Notes: generated by a model from the sequence alone, not told the origin. Counted from the stretch's first letter, positions 55,308-63,608 are shown. The stretch: DNA of 64,000 bases from Nocardioides phosphati (GCF_014646375.1 NZ_BMNI01000001.1:884407-948406); one strand, 5' to 3'. Numbers and translations: made by a program.

Positions 55308-55609
55308 GACGGCTCCCCTTCGTCACAGTCCTCGCACGCCAGTTCGTCGTCGTCGCTGTCGGCGTGAACCCACGTCAGAAGTGCGATCGAGATGTTCGGG
55401 TAGCCGTAGACGTCCATGAGCACCTGCGCGTACTGCTCGCCGTCGCAGAACGTCGCATCGAGTGAGTGACCACGACCGGGCCGGACCTCGTCGGCCCACG
55501 TCAGGGTCCAGCCGTGCGAGGTCGGAAGACGTGGGATGCCGTGCCGCTCGAGCACTGGGATGACGTCGTTGTCCCATGCCTTCGCCTGCCGCACGGTGAA
55601 CGCGCTCAT
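55304..55609 (-). CDS. Phage protein of unknown function
   Basis: 101 residues, SAFTVRQAKAWDNDVIPVLERHGIPRL, ending in an acidic ACEDCDEGEPS tail. ATGA overlap. Confidence 0.65.
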   Translation of the reverse strand: MSAFTVRQAKAWDNDVIPVLERHGIPRLPTSHGWTLTWADEVRPGRGHSLDATFCDGEQYAQVLMDVYGYPNISIALLTWVHADSDDDELACEDCDEGEPS

Positions 55610-55938
55610 GACGCACTCCCGACACCGTGACGCTGGCCGTACTCGCAGACCGTCGGACCGGGAGGCAGCACGTTGGCCCCGGACGCCGCTACTCGCGCGT
55701 GCCCCTCGGGCTGGTCGCACTGGATCTGGCGCGGCTTGGCGGGCACACCTCCGACGCCGGCTGCGATGTAGGACTTGAGCCGCGCGACCTCGGACTCGGC
55801 GTGCTGCCTTGCGCGTGCCTCCTGGTCGACGACGACGTGCAGGCGCTCGACCTCGCGTCGCAGCGTCTCGGTGTCGTCGGTGTCCGCGCACTTGCTGCAC
55901 GCGCGGCACTTGTGGTCGTAGCAACGGTCGTGGCTCAT
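55606..55938 (-). CDS. Coiled-coil protein with N-terminal Cys cluster
   Basis: 110 residues: CYDHKCRACSKC, then a coiled coil (about 24-60). CAAGGAGAAG precedes the ATG. Function unknown. Confidence 0.65.
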   Translation of the reverse strand: MSHDRCYDHKCRACSKCADTDDTETLRREVERLHVVVDQEARARQHAESEVARLKSYIAAGVGGVPAKPRQIQCDQPEGHARVAASGANVLPPGPTVCEYGQRHGVGSAS

Positions 55939-56099
55939 GACTTCTCCTTGTGGATCTCGATGTCGTCGCCTGCGTTGAGGCGGATGGTGATGTCTGCCCC
56001 AGCACCGTTCGGGCGAGGGATGACGCCGACGAGGACGCCGGTTGTGGAGATGAGGCGTCCGAGGTGACCGTCGATGAGGGTGGTGGGCTTGCGGATCAC
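55935..56099 (-). CDS. Small phage protein
   Basis: 54 residues, IRKPTTLIDGHLGRLISTTGVLVGVIPRPN. GTG at 56099 overlaps the methylase stop. Function unknown. Confidence 0.55.
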   Translation of the reverse strand: MIRKPTTLIDGHLGRLISTTGVLVGVIPRPNGAGADITIRLNAGDDIEIHKEKS

Positions 56100-56917
56100 G
56101 ACGTGCTGCCGAATAGATCAGGCTCGCCGATGGGTCGGTTGCTCCACAGAACCTCGACGCGATCCGTGTCGCCCGAGAGTGTCGTCGCGCCCTTGATCTC
56201 GACCCTGTGCCAGTCGGCGAATAGGTCGTCATACAGAGGCGAGTTGTACCCGCTGATGACTACAGGCGCGCGCGAGTCGTGGCAGACCTGCGCGAAGTCC
56301 ATGTGCTGCTCGTCAGCCGCCATCTCGACGCCGTAGTTCGCGGCACGGGTCGATCCCACATATGGCGGATCCGCATAGATGCACACCGTGGGCTCTGTGC
56401 CGTAGTCGCGGATCACGTCGAGCGCATCGCGGTTTTCGAGACTGACGCCGCGCAGGCGCCGTGCGGCGTCGGGCATTCGGTCGGCAAAGGAAGTAACGCG
56501 CTGCGATGCGTGACCGACGTCGATCCGACGGCTGAATTTCCATCCCGTCTTGGCAAGGGAATGTCCGCGGCTCTGCGTGAGTCGGACCCACACGCGACGC
56601 GCCTGTTCGATCTCGTCGCCGACATGATCGTCGCCCCAGGACTCGGCGAACTCTTGACGAGAGTGCGGCGTTAGTTCTGCCGCCCTCGCAAGAGACTCGG
56701 GATGGTCCCGCAGTACGCGCCAGAATGTAATCAGTGACCCGTCAAGGTCGTTGACCGTTTCTGCACGCGAGGGCGCTTTGGCGAGCAGGACCGCAAGCGA
56801 TCCAGCGAACGGCTCGACGTAGTGCTGATGGTCCGGCAAGAGCGAGGCGATTCGCTCAGCCAGTGCCATCTTGCCGCCGTAATACGCGAAGGGTGGCTTC
56901 ACAGTCTGTCGATCCAT
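56096..56917 (-). CDS. D12-class N6-adenine DNA methyltransferase (Dam-like)
   Basis: 273 residues. N-terminal PPFAYYGGKMALAERI, motif I YVEPFAGSLAVLL, NDLDGSLITFW, and the catalytic DPPY at 183-186 (YADPPYVGSTR). Orphan: no restriction partner nearby. Likely protects phage DNA or marks replicated DNA. Confidence 0.93.
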   Translation of the reverse strand: MDRQTVKPPFAYYGGKMALAERIASLLPDHQHYVEPFAGSLAVLLAKAPSRAETVNDLDGSLITFWRVLRDHPESLARAAELTPHSRQEFAESWGDDHVGDEIEQARRVWVRLTQSRGHSLAKTGWKFSRRIDVGHASQRVTSFADRMPDAARRLRGVSLENRDALDVIRDYGTEPTVCIYADPPYVGSTRAANYGVEMAADEQHMDFAQVCHDSRAPVVISGYNSPLYDDLFADWHRVEIKGATTLSGDTDRVEVLWSNRPIGEPDLFGSTS

Positions 56918-57099
56918 GTCGAACCCTCCCGGTCATCCCATGAGGCGCGCGGCTTCGGGCTGCGCTCACCAGGAGATGCCTTCACTGGCGGCACTCCGTC
57001 GCACTTCTTCGCGTGTTCTGCCTTGATCCGTTCCGCATGCCGCGGGGTGACCGAAGCTCGCTCCCAGCCGCAGTCGCATGTCACGAGATGAGTCGCCAT
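56899..57099 (-). CDS. Small CxCGW-type zinc-finger-like protein
   Basis: 66 residues, ATHLVTCDCGWERASVTPRHAERIKAEHAKKC, a likely zinc finger-like fold. GGAG seven bases before ATG 57099, plus a hairpin upstream; an in-frame ATG at 57165 that overlaps the previous stop is an alternative. Confidence 0.65.
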   Translation of the reverse strand: MATHLVTCDCGWERASVTPRHAERIKAEHAKKCDGVPPVKASPGERSPKPRASWDDREGSTWIDRL

Positions 57100-57118
57100 G
57101 CCGTCTCCTTGAATGCAA

Positions 57119-57144
57119 GAAGCCGCCCCATGCGAGGTGGCTTC
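57119..57144 (-). terminator. Hairpin before small phage gene
   Basis: GAAGCC (57119-57124) pairs with GGCTTC (57139-57144), and the Shine-Dalgarno follows about 15 bases later on the minus strand. Confidence 0.55.
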
Positions 57145-57161
57145 GGTGGTTGTTGGCCGGT

Positions 57162-57335
57162 TCATCGGCGCTGCCTCGCGTCCCGGTGCGTCGTGCACCA
57201 ACGGCTCGTCGTCACAGACCACTTGGCGCAGAACTCGCACCGACGCTCACCGTGCTCAGAGGTGCGGTACGAGTCGCGGGCACGGATCACGGCGGCGGTG
57301 TAACGGGCGAACTCGAGCATCTGTTCGCGGGTCAC
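57162..57335 (-). CDS. Cys-rich mini-protein
   Basis: 57 residues, RRCEFCAKWSVTTSRWCTTH with a Cys pair. GTGA overlap with the previous gene. Possible zinc ribbon. Confidence 0.55.
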   Translation of the reverse strand: MTREQMLEFARYTAAVIRARDSYRTSEHGERRCEFCAKWSVTTSRWCTTHRDARQRR

Positions 57336-57592
57336 GACGCACGCCCCAACGTCGGACGCATCACAAGGCCGTCACGCACCCACTGGCCCTCGTAAGCCAG
57401 CGGATCCACATGGCGCACACGCGAACCAGGGCGCGAACCAGGAGGCCGCAACTCGACGCCCATCTTGCGCAGCCGATCCGCCACGTACTTCGCGGAGACG
57501 CCCCACCAGTCAGCGAGTTCCGTCGTCGTCCAACCTTCGATGTAGTCCGCAGCCATCTCGGCCTGCTCCTCGGCGGTCAGGATCCTGCTCAT
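57332..57592 (-). CDS. Small HTH protein
   Basis: 86 residues, EEQAEMAADYIEGWTTTELADWWGVSAKYVADRLRKMGV matches a helix-turn-helix. Likely DNA-binding. Confidence 0.72.
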   Translation of the reverse strand: MSRILTAEEQAEMAADYIEGWTTTELADWWGVSAKYVADRLRKMGVELRPPGSRPGSRVRHVDPLAYEGQWVRDGLVMRPTLGRAS

Positions 57593-58338
57593 GCCGCACG
57601 TCCCTTCTCCTTGTAGCGACCGGCAGCCCAGCCGTGCATCTCGCACAGGGATGCCTCACTGCGGCCCTTCGCCAGCCAGCGAGCCAGCGCGGCCTTCTTC
57701 TCCGCGGGGGTCGACGCGACCCTGTGGCCCGCAAGCAGTCGTGCGACCACTTCCTCGTCGATCCAGTCGGGCTGCGGGGTGACCCTTGCGACCGGCGCCT
57801 CGTCGTTGTCGATGTCGTCCCAAGCCAGCGGAGGCGCCCACCCGTTCTTCGCCGCGATACGCCTCGTCTTGTTCGACGGACCCGGCTTCATGCACAACGC
57901 CCGATACGCCTTGTCGATCACCGCCGCCGTTTCAGGGCGGACGGTCTTCCGGTCCACAAGGTCGGGAATCAGGCAGCGGTCGGGCATCCCTGCCTCGTCG
58001 GCGATGTGCTGGAACGTCCACCCGATCGCTTGCAGGGCACGGATGCGGCGGATCGTTCCCCGTGCGTCGATGAGTACGAGTCGTCGGCCGTAGTTGGTAC
58101 GCCGCCGCCAACTACGCATCTGCTCGCGCTGCTTCCGCCGCGACTCCTGCTTCTCGGCCCACTCGGTCTGCATGTCCCACGTCGGCCAGTCGGCGCCGAG
58201 TTCGTCACGGGCCTTCGCCCAACGACGAACGGCTTCGATCGCGACGCCCGGATGGTCGACCTTCACAGCAGGCCAACCGCCACGCTCGTAGGTATCGAGG
58301 ACCGCCCGCACCAACGCCGGTTCGGTCTTGAGGTTCAC
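57589..58338 (-). CDS. HTH DNA-binding protein
   Basis: 249 residues. Arg-rich middle (RRKQREQMRSWRRRTNYGRRLVLIDARGTIRRIRAL) followed by an HTH (WTFQHIADEAGM) and a C-terminal helical domain with a second HTH (KGRSEASLCEMHGWAAGRYKE). Conserved in actinophages; role unknown, possibly regulation. Confidence 0.75.
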   Translation of the reverse strand: MNLKTEPALVRAVLDTYERGGWPAVKVDHPGVAIEAVRRWAKARDELGADWPTWDMQTEWAEKQESRRKQREQMRSWRRRTNYGRRLVLIDARGTIRRIRALQAIGWTFQHIADEAGMPDRCLIPDLVDRKTVRPETAAVIDKAYRALCMKPGPSNKTRRIAAKNGWAPPLAWDDIDNDEAPVARVTPQPDWIDEEVVARLLAGHRVASTPAEKKAALARWLAKGRSEASLCEMHGWAAGRYKEKGRAA

Positions 58339-58493
58339 CGGAACTCCTGCGGGATGCAGCCGAGTGCGTCCGCGAGATCCAGTGCGTCAGGCAGGCCCGA
58401 GATCGTCGCCCACGCAGCCCGGTAAGTGTCCGGCGCCGGCTCGGTCAGGGTGATCGTGTCCAGAGACAGCGTTGTGCCGTCGTTCTTCAACAT
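58335..58493 (-). CDS. Small phage protein
   Basis: 52 residues, KNDGTTLSLDTITLTEPAPDTYRAAWATI. AGGAG before the ATG. Function unknown. Confidence 0.6.
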   Translation of the reverse strand: MLKNDGTTLSLDTITLTEPAPDTYRAAWATISGLPDALDLADALGCIPQEFR

Positions 58494-58515
58494 GAGGTGC
58501 TCCTAGAAACAGGAA

Positions 58516-58537
58516 AGCCACCCGGGGGAGGGTGGCT
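58516..58537 (-). terminator. Hairpin before small phage gene
   Basis: Perfect 8-bp arms AGCCACCC (58516-58523) and GGGTGGCT (58530-58537), Shine-Dalgarno AGGAG following on the minus strand. Confidence 0.6.
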
Positions 58538-58562
58538 GGTGGACGGGATGGGTCGCGGTCGG

Positions 58563-58757
58563 CTAGAGCGTGTTGTAGCCCCGGACGGCGACGCTCATGT
58601 GCGGATGGATCGGTCGAGTCATCACGCGGTCGATCGAGTCGTAGCCCCTCGTCAGGAGGCCGCAGTGAATGCACTCGTAGCGGTCGCGACGGGCAAAGAA
58701 CCCGGCAGTTCGGATGCGACAGAAGATGTGCGCGCAGGCTGCATCGTGGTCACTCAT
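58563..58757 (-). CDS. Zinc-ribbon-like mini-protein
   Basis: 64 residues, CAHIFCRIRTAGFFARRDRYECIHCG: two Cys pairs. AAGGAGGG before the ATG. Confidence 0.65.
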   Translation of the reverse strand: MSDHDAACAHIFCRIRTAGFFARRDRYECIHCGLLTRGYDSIDRVMTRPIHPHMSVAVRGYNTL

Positions 58758-58779
58758 GTGCCCTCCTTCGGGCAAGCGA

Positions 58780-58805
58780 AAGGCCGCTTCATGTGAGGCG
58801 GCCTT
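58780..58805 (-). terminator. Hairpin before mini-protein gene
   Basis: Perfect 8-bp arms AAGGCCGC (58780-58787) and GCGGCCTT (58798-58805), followed on the minus strand by TCGCTTGCCCGAAGGAG. Confidence 0.65.
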
Positions 58806-58823
58806 GGGTTGATTGGTGCGGGG

Positions 58824-59054
58824 TCAGTCGCGCGCGTAGGGGTTGTCGGCCGGTTCAAGGTCGGAGGTGGTGTCGAGGGTTCCGCGCAGGTAGCCCTCTT
58901 CCCACGCGTCGTGCTTCTCGCGCTCCACCAGGCGGGCGAGCTGCAAGGCGAGGTGGGCGTCGCGCTGTCTGCCGTCGGACCGGGCGAGTACGTGATACGC
59001 CGCCAGGACGTCGGCGATCTGCTCGACCAGCGGTGCCGGTTCGTGCTCACTCAT
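58824..59054 (-). CDS. Small phage protein
   Basis: 76 residues, helical (APLVEQIADVLAAYHVLARSDGRQRDAHLALQLARLVEREKH). Function unknown. Confidence 0.65.
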   Translation of the reverse strand: MSEHEPAPLVEQIADVLAAYHVLARSDGRQRDAHLALQLARLVEREKHDAWEEGYLRGTLDTTSDLEPADNPYARD

Positions 59055-59208
59055 GCTCGGTTCCCTTCTCGGGGTCAGGGGAAGGACGGCGGCAGGCTTC
59101 GTGTGCAGCAAGGAACTCGCGGCCACGTGCGGCGAGGAAGGGTCCAAAGCCGCTATATGTCATCGCCGCCCCGCACGAGCAGAACAGACGCAGAGTCTCG
59201 GCGCTCAT
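59047..59208 (-). CDS. Cys-containing mini-protein
   Basis: 53 residues, TLRLFCSCGAAMTYSGFGPFLAARG, with a third Cys. ATGA overlap with the following gene's end. Function unknown. Confidence 0.55.
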   Translation of the reverse strand: MSAETLRLFCSCGAAMTYSGFGPFLAARGREFLAAHEACRRPSPDPEKGTEHE

Positions 59209-59621
59209 CACGACGCACCTTCGATGGCGGCGACCTCGGCACGGACGGGCTTGCGGTAGTCGTTGCCGTTCGGGCTGAGGAAGTGTCGCCAGATGCGCGT
59301 CAGCATCTCATCGGTGCACTCTTCGCCGTCGTCGGTCGTGTCGCCGCCATAGAAGACGCGCGCTCCCGGGAATGCGGCCTGCATGACTCGAATGGCGCCG
59401 TAGATGCGAGGCCAGTCGCCGCGCTCGTAATGCTCGCCGTAGTAGCGGCTGAGCGTCTGGAGTCCGATGCGTGGGGCTCCGAAGGAGTTGTCGACATAGA
59501 AGATGCCGTCGCCCCTCCAGTTGTCGCCAAGGTCGGACCTGTCGACGAAGAATGCTTCGGCCTGAGCGAGCTCTACATCGGTGGCGGTGGTCTCGGCGTA
59601 GAGGTTGACGTCGACTCCCAT
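59208..59621 (-). CDS. Phage protein of unknown function
   Basis: 137 residues, GVDVNLYAETTATDVELAQAEAFFVDRSDL, ending ATGA into the next gene. No domain recognised. ATG at 59621 overlaps the previous stop. Confidence 0.65.
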   Translation of the reverse strand: MGVDVNLYAETTATDVELAQAEAFFVDRSDLGDNWRGDGIFYVDNSFGAPRIGLQTLSRYYGEHYERGDWPRIYGAIRVMQAAFPGARVFYGGDTTDDGEECTDEMLTRIWRHFLSPNGNDYRKPVRAEVAAIEGAS

Positions 59622-60118
59622 CACGCACCCGCCTTGATCGTCGCGACCTCGTCCTCGATGACCTTGCGCCGGTCAGCATCAGCCGTCGCCCACTCGGCCT
59701 TGAGTGCGGCGATGCGCGGGTCGACGGGGGCAGGGGTCGGCAGCGGGTCGACGGCGAACGTGTCGCGCTTACCCCTGGTGACCTGCAACTTGATCTCGAT
59801 GCGCTTGTCGATGTGGGACATGTGCGAGATGCGGATTCCGCCGACGACGTCCTTCCCGAAGCGGATCGTCGGGTCGCGGTAGAGCGTGAGGCGGCGTCCG
59901 ACGTACTGGTCGCCGTCGGTTCCCCATGCTGCTGCGATGAGGCGGCGCATGGTGACAGCGGGCCGGAACGCGCGGTCGGTCTCTTCCAGCAGGAAGTCGA
60001 ACGGCTGCTCGGCCTTTCCGCCGACGACCTTGCGGATGGTGACGGTCATCGGCCCAGCAACGAGATCGTCTGCGTTGATCTGGTCCGACCGCGGGGCGAG
60101 GGAGGTGGAGATGTCCAC
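59621..60118 (-). CDS. Conserved actinophage recombination-associated protein
   Basis: 165 residues beginning DISTSLAPRSDQINADDLVAGPMTVTIRKV, with GRRLTLYRDPTIRFGKDVVGGIRISHMSHID. This protein type accompanies phage RecE-like nucleases and may bind ssDNA; no experimental function recalled. Confidence 0.75.
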   Translation of the reverse strand: MDISTSLAPRSDQINADDLVAGPMTVTIRKVVGGKAEQPFDFLLEETDRAFRPAVTMRRLIAAAWGTDGDQYVGRRLTLYRDPTIRFGKDVVGGIRISHMSHIDKRIEIKLQVTRGKRDTFAVDPLPTPAPVDPRIAALKAEWATADADRRKVIEDEVATIKAGA

Positions 60119-60120
60119 GG

Positions 60121-60399
60121 CTAGGCCCCCTTCGCCGGGTCGCCGAGATCGCGCACGCGCACAAGGGCGGGCGGGTCAAGGGTCAGGTCTAGGACGGGTC
60201 CGTTCGTCGCGCCGGACATCAGCGCGAGGGTGTTGACGATCTCGCGCCACGTCTCGCCGCTTGGCTCGATCGCATCCTCGGTCCAGCTCAACTCATGGTT
60301 GGGCCCGGAGTGGACCTCTCGCACCGTGAAGTAGTTCTCGCCCGTGGGAAGGCGCTCGCGGGCCAGCAGGTACCGCCAGGTGTGTTCCGAGGTGTTCAT
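60121..60399 (-). CDS. Small phage protein
   Basis: 92 residues, NTSEHTWRYLLARERLPTGENYFTVREV. GGAGGGG precedes the ATG. Function unknown. Confidence 0.65.
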   Translation of the reverse strand: MNTSEHTWRYLLARERLPTGENYFTVREVHSGPNHELSWTEDAIEPSGETWREIVNTLALMSGATNGPVLDLTLDPPALVRVRDLGDPAKGA

Positions 60400-61250
60400 G
60401 CCACCCCTCCGATCTTGATGTCGTCGAAGTCGTCGTACTCGTAGCCCCACGGCGGCAGGTCGATGACGTGCCGGTCGGGGCCGTAGGAGGGCAGGTCGAT
60501 GCGCTTGCCGAGTTGCAGCCAGCGGTCACATGCCAGTGCCATCAGTTCGCGGCCTCGGTCGATTGCGTCGGGGTGGATCTCGAGAACGGACACGCGGTAT
60601 TCGCCACCGGGGGTCTTGTCCTTCTCGACGCAGATCAGGTCGAATCGTTCGGCGTCGAGTCCGTTGGCTCGTGCGACGTCGAGGTAGTTGGCGGCGGACA
60701 CGTGGTACAGGTACTTGTGCATGGTCCGCCCGAAGTCCTCGGGGTTGCCGTCGAACGTGGTCTTGACGTCGGCGATGTAGCCGGGGCCGACGAGATCGAA
60801 CCGGGCACGGACACGCGCGCCGGACGGATGGTCGGCATAGGCACTGACTTCGTGCCCCGTGGCGGCAGCAAGGAGCCGAGACGCCTCAGGGTGCAACTCG
60901 ACCGCCATCGCCATCTCCTGCGCCTTGTGCAGGGTCGCCGGCGAGATGACCGTCAGCCCGTCGCGCTTGGCGGCGAACACGGCGTCCTTCCATGCCTTCG
61001 TCGCGGTCGGGTTGTCGGCCCGCGATCCGTCAGCCTTGACGCCGATGATGTCGGGGTCTAGTACGGCGTACTCGTCGAGCCGGTCGGGTTCGAGCAGCAC
61101 GACGTGAACCAGGCTCCCGAACGACAGGGCGTCCGAGTCCTGCGAGGGGGGCCGCTTCCCGAGCAGCACCTTCGCGCCGGATGCAGAGAGCGTCGTGGTG
61201 TCGGCGTGGTACTCGCGTTCGGGGAGGTTGTGGATCAGCTCAGCGCTCAT
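60396..61250 (-). CDS. RecE-like exonuclease (PD-(D/E)XK, DUF3799)
   Basis: 284 residues. Begins SAELIHNLPEREYHADTTTLSASGAKVLL; nuclease core GARVRARFDLVGPGYIADVKTTFDG with D and K of the PD-(D/E)XK site, and HKYLYHVSAANYLD. Processes DNA ends for homologous recombination with the protein encoded downstream. Confidence 0.88.
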   Translation of the reverse strand: MSAELIHNLPEREYHADTTTLSASGAKVLLGKRPPSQDSDALSFGSLVHVVLLEPDRLDEYAVLDPDIIGVKADGSRADNPTATKAWKDAVFAAKRDGLTVISPATLHKAQEMAMAVELHPEASRLLAAATGHEVSAYADHPSGARVRARFDLVGPGYIADVKTTFDGNPEDFGRTMHKYLYHVSAANYLDVARANGLDAERFDLICVEKDKTPGGEYRVSVLEIHPDAIDRGRELMALACDRWLQLGKRIDLPSYGPDRHVIDLPPWGYEYDDFDDIKIGGVA

Positions 61251-61378
61251 TCCTCCACCCCGTCCCAATACTCGGCGTCCATGTCGGCCTTGTGCGCTGC
61301 CCATTCGTCGAGGCAAGCGGCGCAGATGTCGTTGCGGATCTTCTGCCCGCAGGTGGCGCAGTTGTCGGCGCGGGACAT
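61247..61378 (-). CDS. Zinc-ribbon mini-protein
   Basis: 43 residues with CATCG...CAAC spaced as a zinc ribbon. ATGA overlap with the nuclease gene. Function unknown. Confidence 0.65.
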   Translation of the reverse strand: MSRADNCATCGQKIRNDICAACLDEWAAHKADMDAEYWDGVEE

Positions 61379-61689
61379 CACGACTCCCCGAGGTAGGTGC
61401 GGGCGACGGCTAGAGCGTGCTTGGCGTGCAGCGAGTCGTCGTCGCCGAAGCGGCAGAACGGGGCGATGAAGTCCAGCCAGTCCGCGACGGCGAGCGCGAC
61501 GGCCGGGTGCCACGACGCGATGTGCTCCGCGTTCGGACGGTCTGAGTAGAGCGAGACCGTGTCGTGCTCGCCGTGGTGGACAGCGAAGCCCTGCCCATCG
61601 ACGTGCGCGACCGACCACGGACCACGGGTAGCGGCATCCGCGTTCTCGCGCATCTTCGCGGCAGCACGCCTGAGCAGTTCGGCACTCAT
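61378..61689 (-). CDS. Phage protein of unknown function
   Basis: 103 residues, SAELLRRAAAKMRENADAATRGPWSVAHVDGQGF. No domain recognised. Confidence 0.65.
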   Translation of the reverse strand: MSAELLRRAAAKMRENADAATRGPWSVAHVDGQGFAVHHGEHDTVSLYSDRPNAEHIASWHPAVALAVADWLDFIAPFCRFGDDDSLHAKHALAVARTYLGES

Positions 61690-61880
61690 CGCAGCCCCAT
61701 CTCCTTCTCGTATGCGTTGTCGCGTGCGGTCATGGCCCACTCGTCGAGGGGGTAGTCGTCGGGCACCATGTCCCCGTCGAGCGGGTCGCATTCGGGCACT
61801 CCGGGCGGGAGGCTTGCGATGATCGCGGCGAGTTCGGCAGCGACCTGTTCGGCGCGAGTCAGGGGGCCGATGCGGGTCAT
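61686..61880 (-). CDS. Small phage protein
   Basis: 64 residues, TRIGPLTRAEQVAAELAAIIASLPPGVPECDPLDG. ATGA overlap with the previous gene. Function unknown. Confidence 0.6.
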   Translation of the reverse strand: MTRIGPLTRAEQVAAELAAIIASLPPGVPECDPLDGDMVPDDYPLDEWAMTARDNAYEKEMGLR

Positions 61881-62026
61881 GGGCGCTGCACCTTCTTGGT
61901 GTAGGTGAAGATCACCCAGAACGGACCGAAGCCGATCATCACGTCGATCAGGTCGGTGTAGTCGGCGTCCACGTAGACGCCGATCAGCCATGCGCTCCAG
62001 TCGAAGCGTGCAGTCGCGCGGATCAC
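61877..62026 (-). CDS. Small membrane protein
   Basis: 49 residues with a hydrophobic segment (LIDVMIGFGPFWVIFTYT). GTG at 62026 overlaps the previous stop as GTGA. Function unknown. Confidence 0.55.
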   Translation of the reverse strand: MIRATARFDWSAWLIGVYVDADYTDLIDVMIGFGPFWVIFTYTKKVQRP

Positions 62027-62166
62027 GGCCGCCACCAGTGCGTGTCGCACGTGTAGCAGGTGTACAGCCCGCGCGTCCCTACGAACCGCTTCCGCACATC
62101 GTGGTCGCGACGCACATGCCAGTAGAGCCGCGACTTGCAGACCCTCAGTTGAATCCAGGCGGTCAT
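62023..62166 (-). CDS. Cys-containing mini-protein
   Basis: 47 residues, basic, with LYTCYTCDTHWW near the end. ATGA and GTGA overlaps on both sides support translation. Function unknown. Confidence 0.5.
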   Translation of the reverse strand: MTAWIQLRVCKSRLYWHVRRDHDVRKRFVGTRGLYTCYTCDTHWWRP

Positions 62167-62282
62167 GACGACCACTCCTCCATGTCGGCCTCGAGTCGAT
62201 CGAGGCAGTCACATGCGCTCGTGACGAGCGCGACGAAAGAACCGCCGACCAGAAGGCCAGCGGTGAAGATGAGGGCGGTCAT
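62163..62282 (-). CDS. Small membrane protein
   Basis: 39 residues with one hydrophobic helix (LIFTAGLLVGGSFVALVTSA). ATGA overlap. Function unknown. Confidence 0.5.
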   Translation of the reverse strand: MTALIFTAGLLVGGSFVALVTSACDCLDRLEADMEEWSS

Positions 62283-62566
62283 GCCGACTCGCCCCCGAAC
62301 TCAGCCATGTCCTCACGCAGGTTCACGAGGTTGTGCTCGTACCAGATCGCGTCGTAGATCGGCGTCTCCGAGTTGCGGACCAGCGCTATGCCCTCGTCCA
62401 GCAGCCGTGCGTCGTCGCCATTCAGCAGCTCCGACACGCGCACCATCGCCTGAGCCGTCGCACGCTGCTCGCGGCAGAAGTCACGCACCGCCCACACGCA
62501 CAGGCCGACGATCACGAGGCCGATGACAGCAGCGGCGATGTAGTCGTTCGGGATGCCCGCGGTCAT
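62279..62566 (-). CDS. Membrane-anchored phage protein
   Basis: 95 residues; N-terminal helix (IAAAVIGLVIVGLCVWAV) and charged helical remainder. Function unknown. Confidence 0.6.
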   Translation of the reverse strand: MTAGIPNDYIAAAVIGLVIVGLCVWAVRDFCREQRATAQAMVRVSELLNGDDARLLDEGIALVRNSETPIYDAIWYEHNLVNLREDMAEFGGESA

Positions 62567-62850
62567 GACGCGGCCTTGATGCGCGGCATCGGGCACATGG
62601 CCACCAGTGGCAGGTCGTACAGATCGGCACCGAAGCCGAGCAGGACGTCGTCAGGGTTCTCGCCGTCCTGCGTGGTCACCAGTTCTGCCTCGCAGAACCA
62701 CGCCCACCGCGACACGTCCGCGACCGTGGCAAACGTCAGGTCCAGGCGCTCGCCGTTGAAGCCGACGCGGACGGGGACGGGCAGGTCGGCCTTCGAAGCC
62801 GACGCGAGGACAAGCGACACCGCGCTTGCTACGGAGTAGATGCTGCTCAT
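62563..62850 (-). CDS. Phage protein of unknown function
   Basis: 95 residues, SSIYSVASAVSLVLASASKADLPVPVRV. Function unknown. The 250 bases to the next gene contain a hairpin and no convincing ORF. Confidence 0.6.
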   Translation of the reverse strand: MSSIYSVASAVSLVLASASKADLPVPVRVGFNGERLDLTFATVADVSRWAWFCEAELVTTQDGENPDDVLLGFGADLYDLPLVAMCPMPRIKAAS

Positions 62851-62877
62851 GGGTACGCTTCTTTCTGGTAGATGGAC

Positions 62878-62914
62878 GAAGCCCCCGCCCGCCTTGTCGG
62901 CGAGCGGGGGCTTC
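62878..62914 (-). terminator. Hairpin before a phage gene
   Basis: Perfect 11-bp arms GAAGCCCCCGC (62878-62888) and GCGGGGGCTTC (62904-62914), strong terminator-like. Confidence 0.7.
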
Positions 62915-63102
62915 TGTGTTGTGGCGCGCGTCGGGAGTTGCGGCACCACGGACCGCCCGAGGGAGGGATGGGCGGCGGATTGGTTCGGCGCGGAGGCAGG
63001 ACGGTCACCCGCGGAATGAGGACGCGGGCATGAGGGCTGCCTTCGATCCACGACGAGGCACCATGAACCCCGAGTGGTGACGTTGACCCCCGCGCCGAAG
63101 AA

Positions 63103-63447
63103 CTAGGCGGCCGAGGTCCAGACGTAGACGCGGGCGAGCTTGTCCTGGTTCGACCCGACGGCATCAGTCGACTGCTCCCAGCCGTTCTCCCACCGGATCA
63201 ACCGCTTCTGCTGCGCCTTGGTCCAGTAGAGCCCGATCTTCTTGTGCGCAATCCGACCTCGAACCTTCGGGCGCACATCGTTCACATGCACCGTGCCGTC
63301 AGAACGCACCGACGACTTCAACGCCGCGACGAACAGCGACCACTCGTCCGGCTTGCCACACAAGCGGATCTCGCACGACGTACAGACCGACGCGCCAGAC
63401 AGCACGTCCGCCTTGAACAACGGGCCAGAGCAGCGGTCGCAGATCAC
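63103..63447 (-). CDS. Phage zinc-ribbon protein
   Basis: 114 residues with CDRC ... CTSCEIRLC zinc pattern and a basic C-terminal domain (KKIGLYWTKAQQKRLIRWENGW). GTG at 63447 follows GAGGGG; ATG at 63483 is the alternative. Confidence 0.65.
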   Translation of the reverse strand: MICDRCSGPLFKADVLSGASVCTSCEIRLCGKPDEWSLFVAALKSSVRSDGTVHVNDVRPKVRGRIAHKKIGLYWTKAQQKRLIRWENGWEQSTDAVGSNQDKLARVYVWTSAA

Positions 63448-63454
63448 GGATCCA

Positions 63455-63586
63455 TCACCCCTCGCCGCCCGACGCCTGCTCATGGCGGTCGGGGACATCG
63501 GAACCGTTCGCGGCGTGGTGGACGCAGCCATGCGGGGCGTCGTGCGGGGCGGTGTTGTGACACGGCCAATCAATGCGGTTACACAT
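63455..63586 (-). CDS. Cys/His-rich mini-protein
   Basis: 43 residues, MCNRIDWPCHNTAPHDAPHGCVHHAAN: three Cys and six His. GAAGGAG nine bases upstream of the ATG and a hairpin before that. Function unknown. Confidence 0.6.
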   Translation of the reverse strand: MCNRIDWPCHNTAPHDAPHGCVHHAANGSDVPDRHEQASGGEG

Positions 63587-63608
63587 GGCGAACTCCTTCA
63601 ACGAGAAA

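Noticed and set aside
62915..63102. Short plus- and minus-strand ORFs of 16-21 codons
   Set aside because: No coding signature beyond one weak ribosome site; treated as non-coding.
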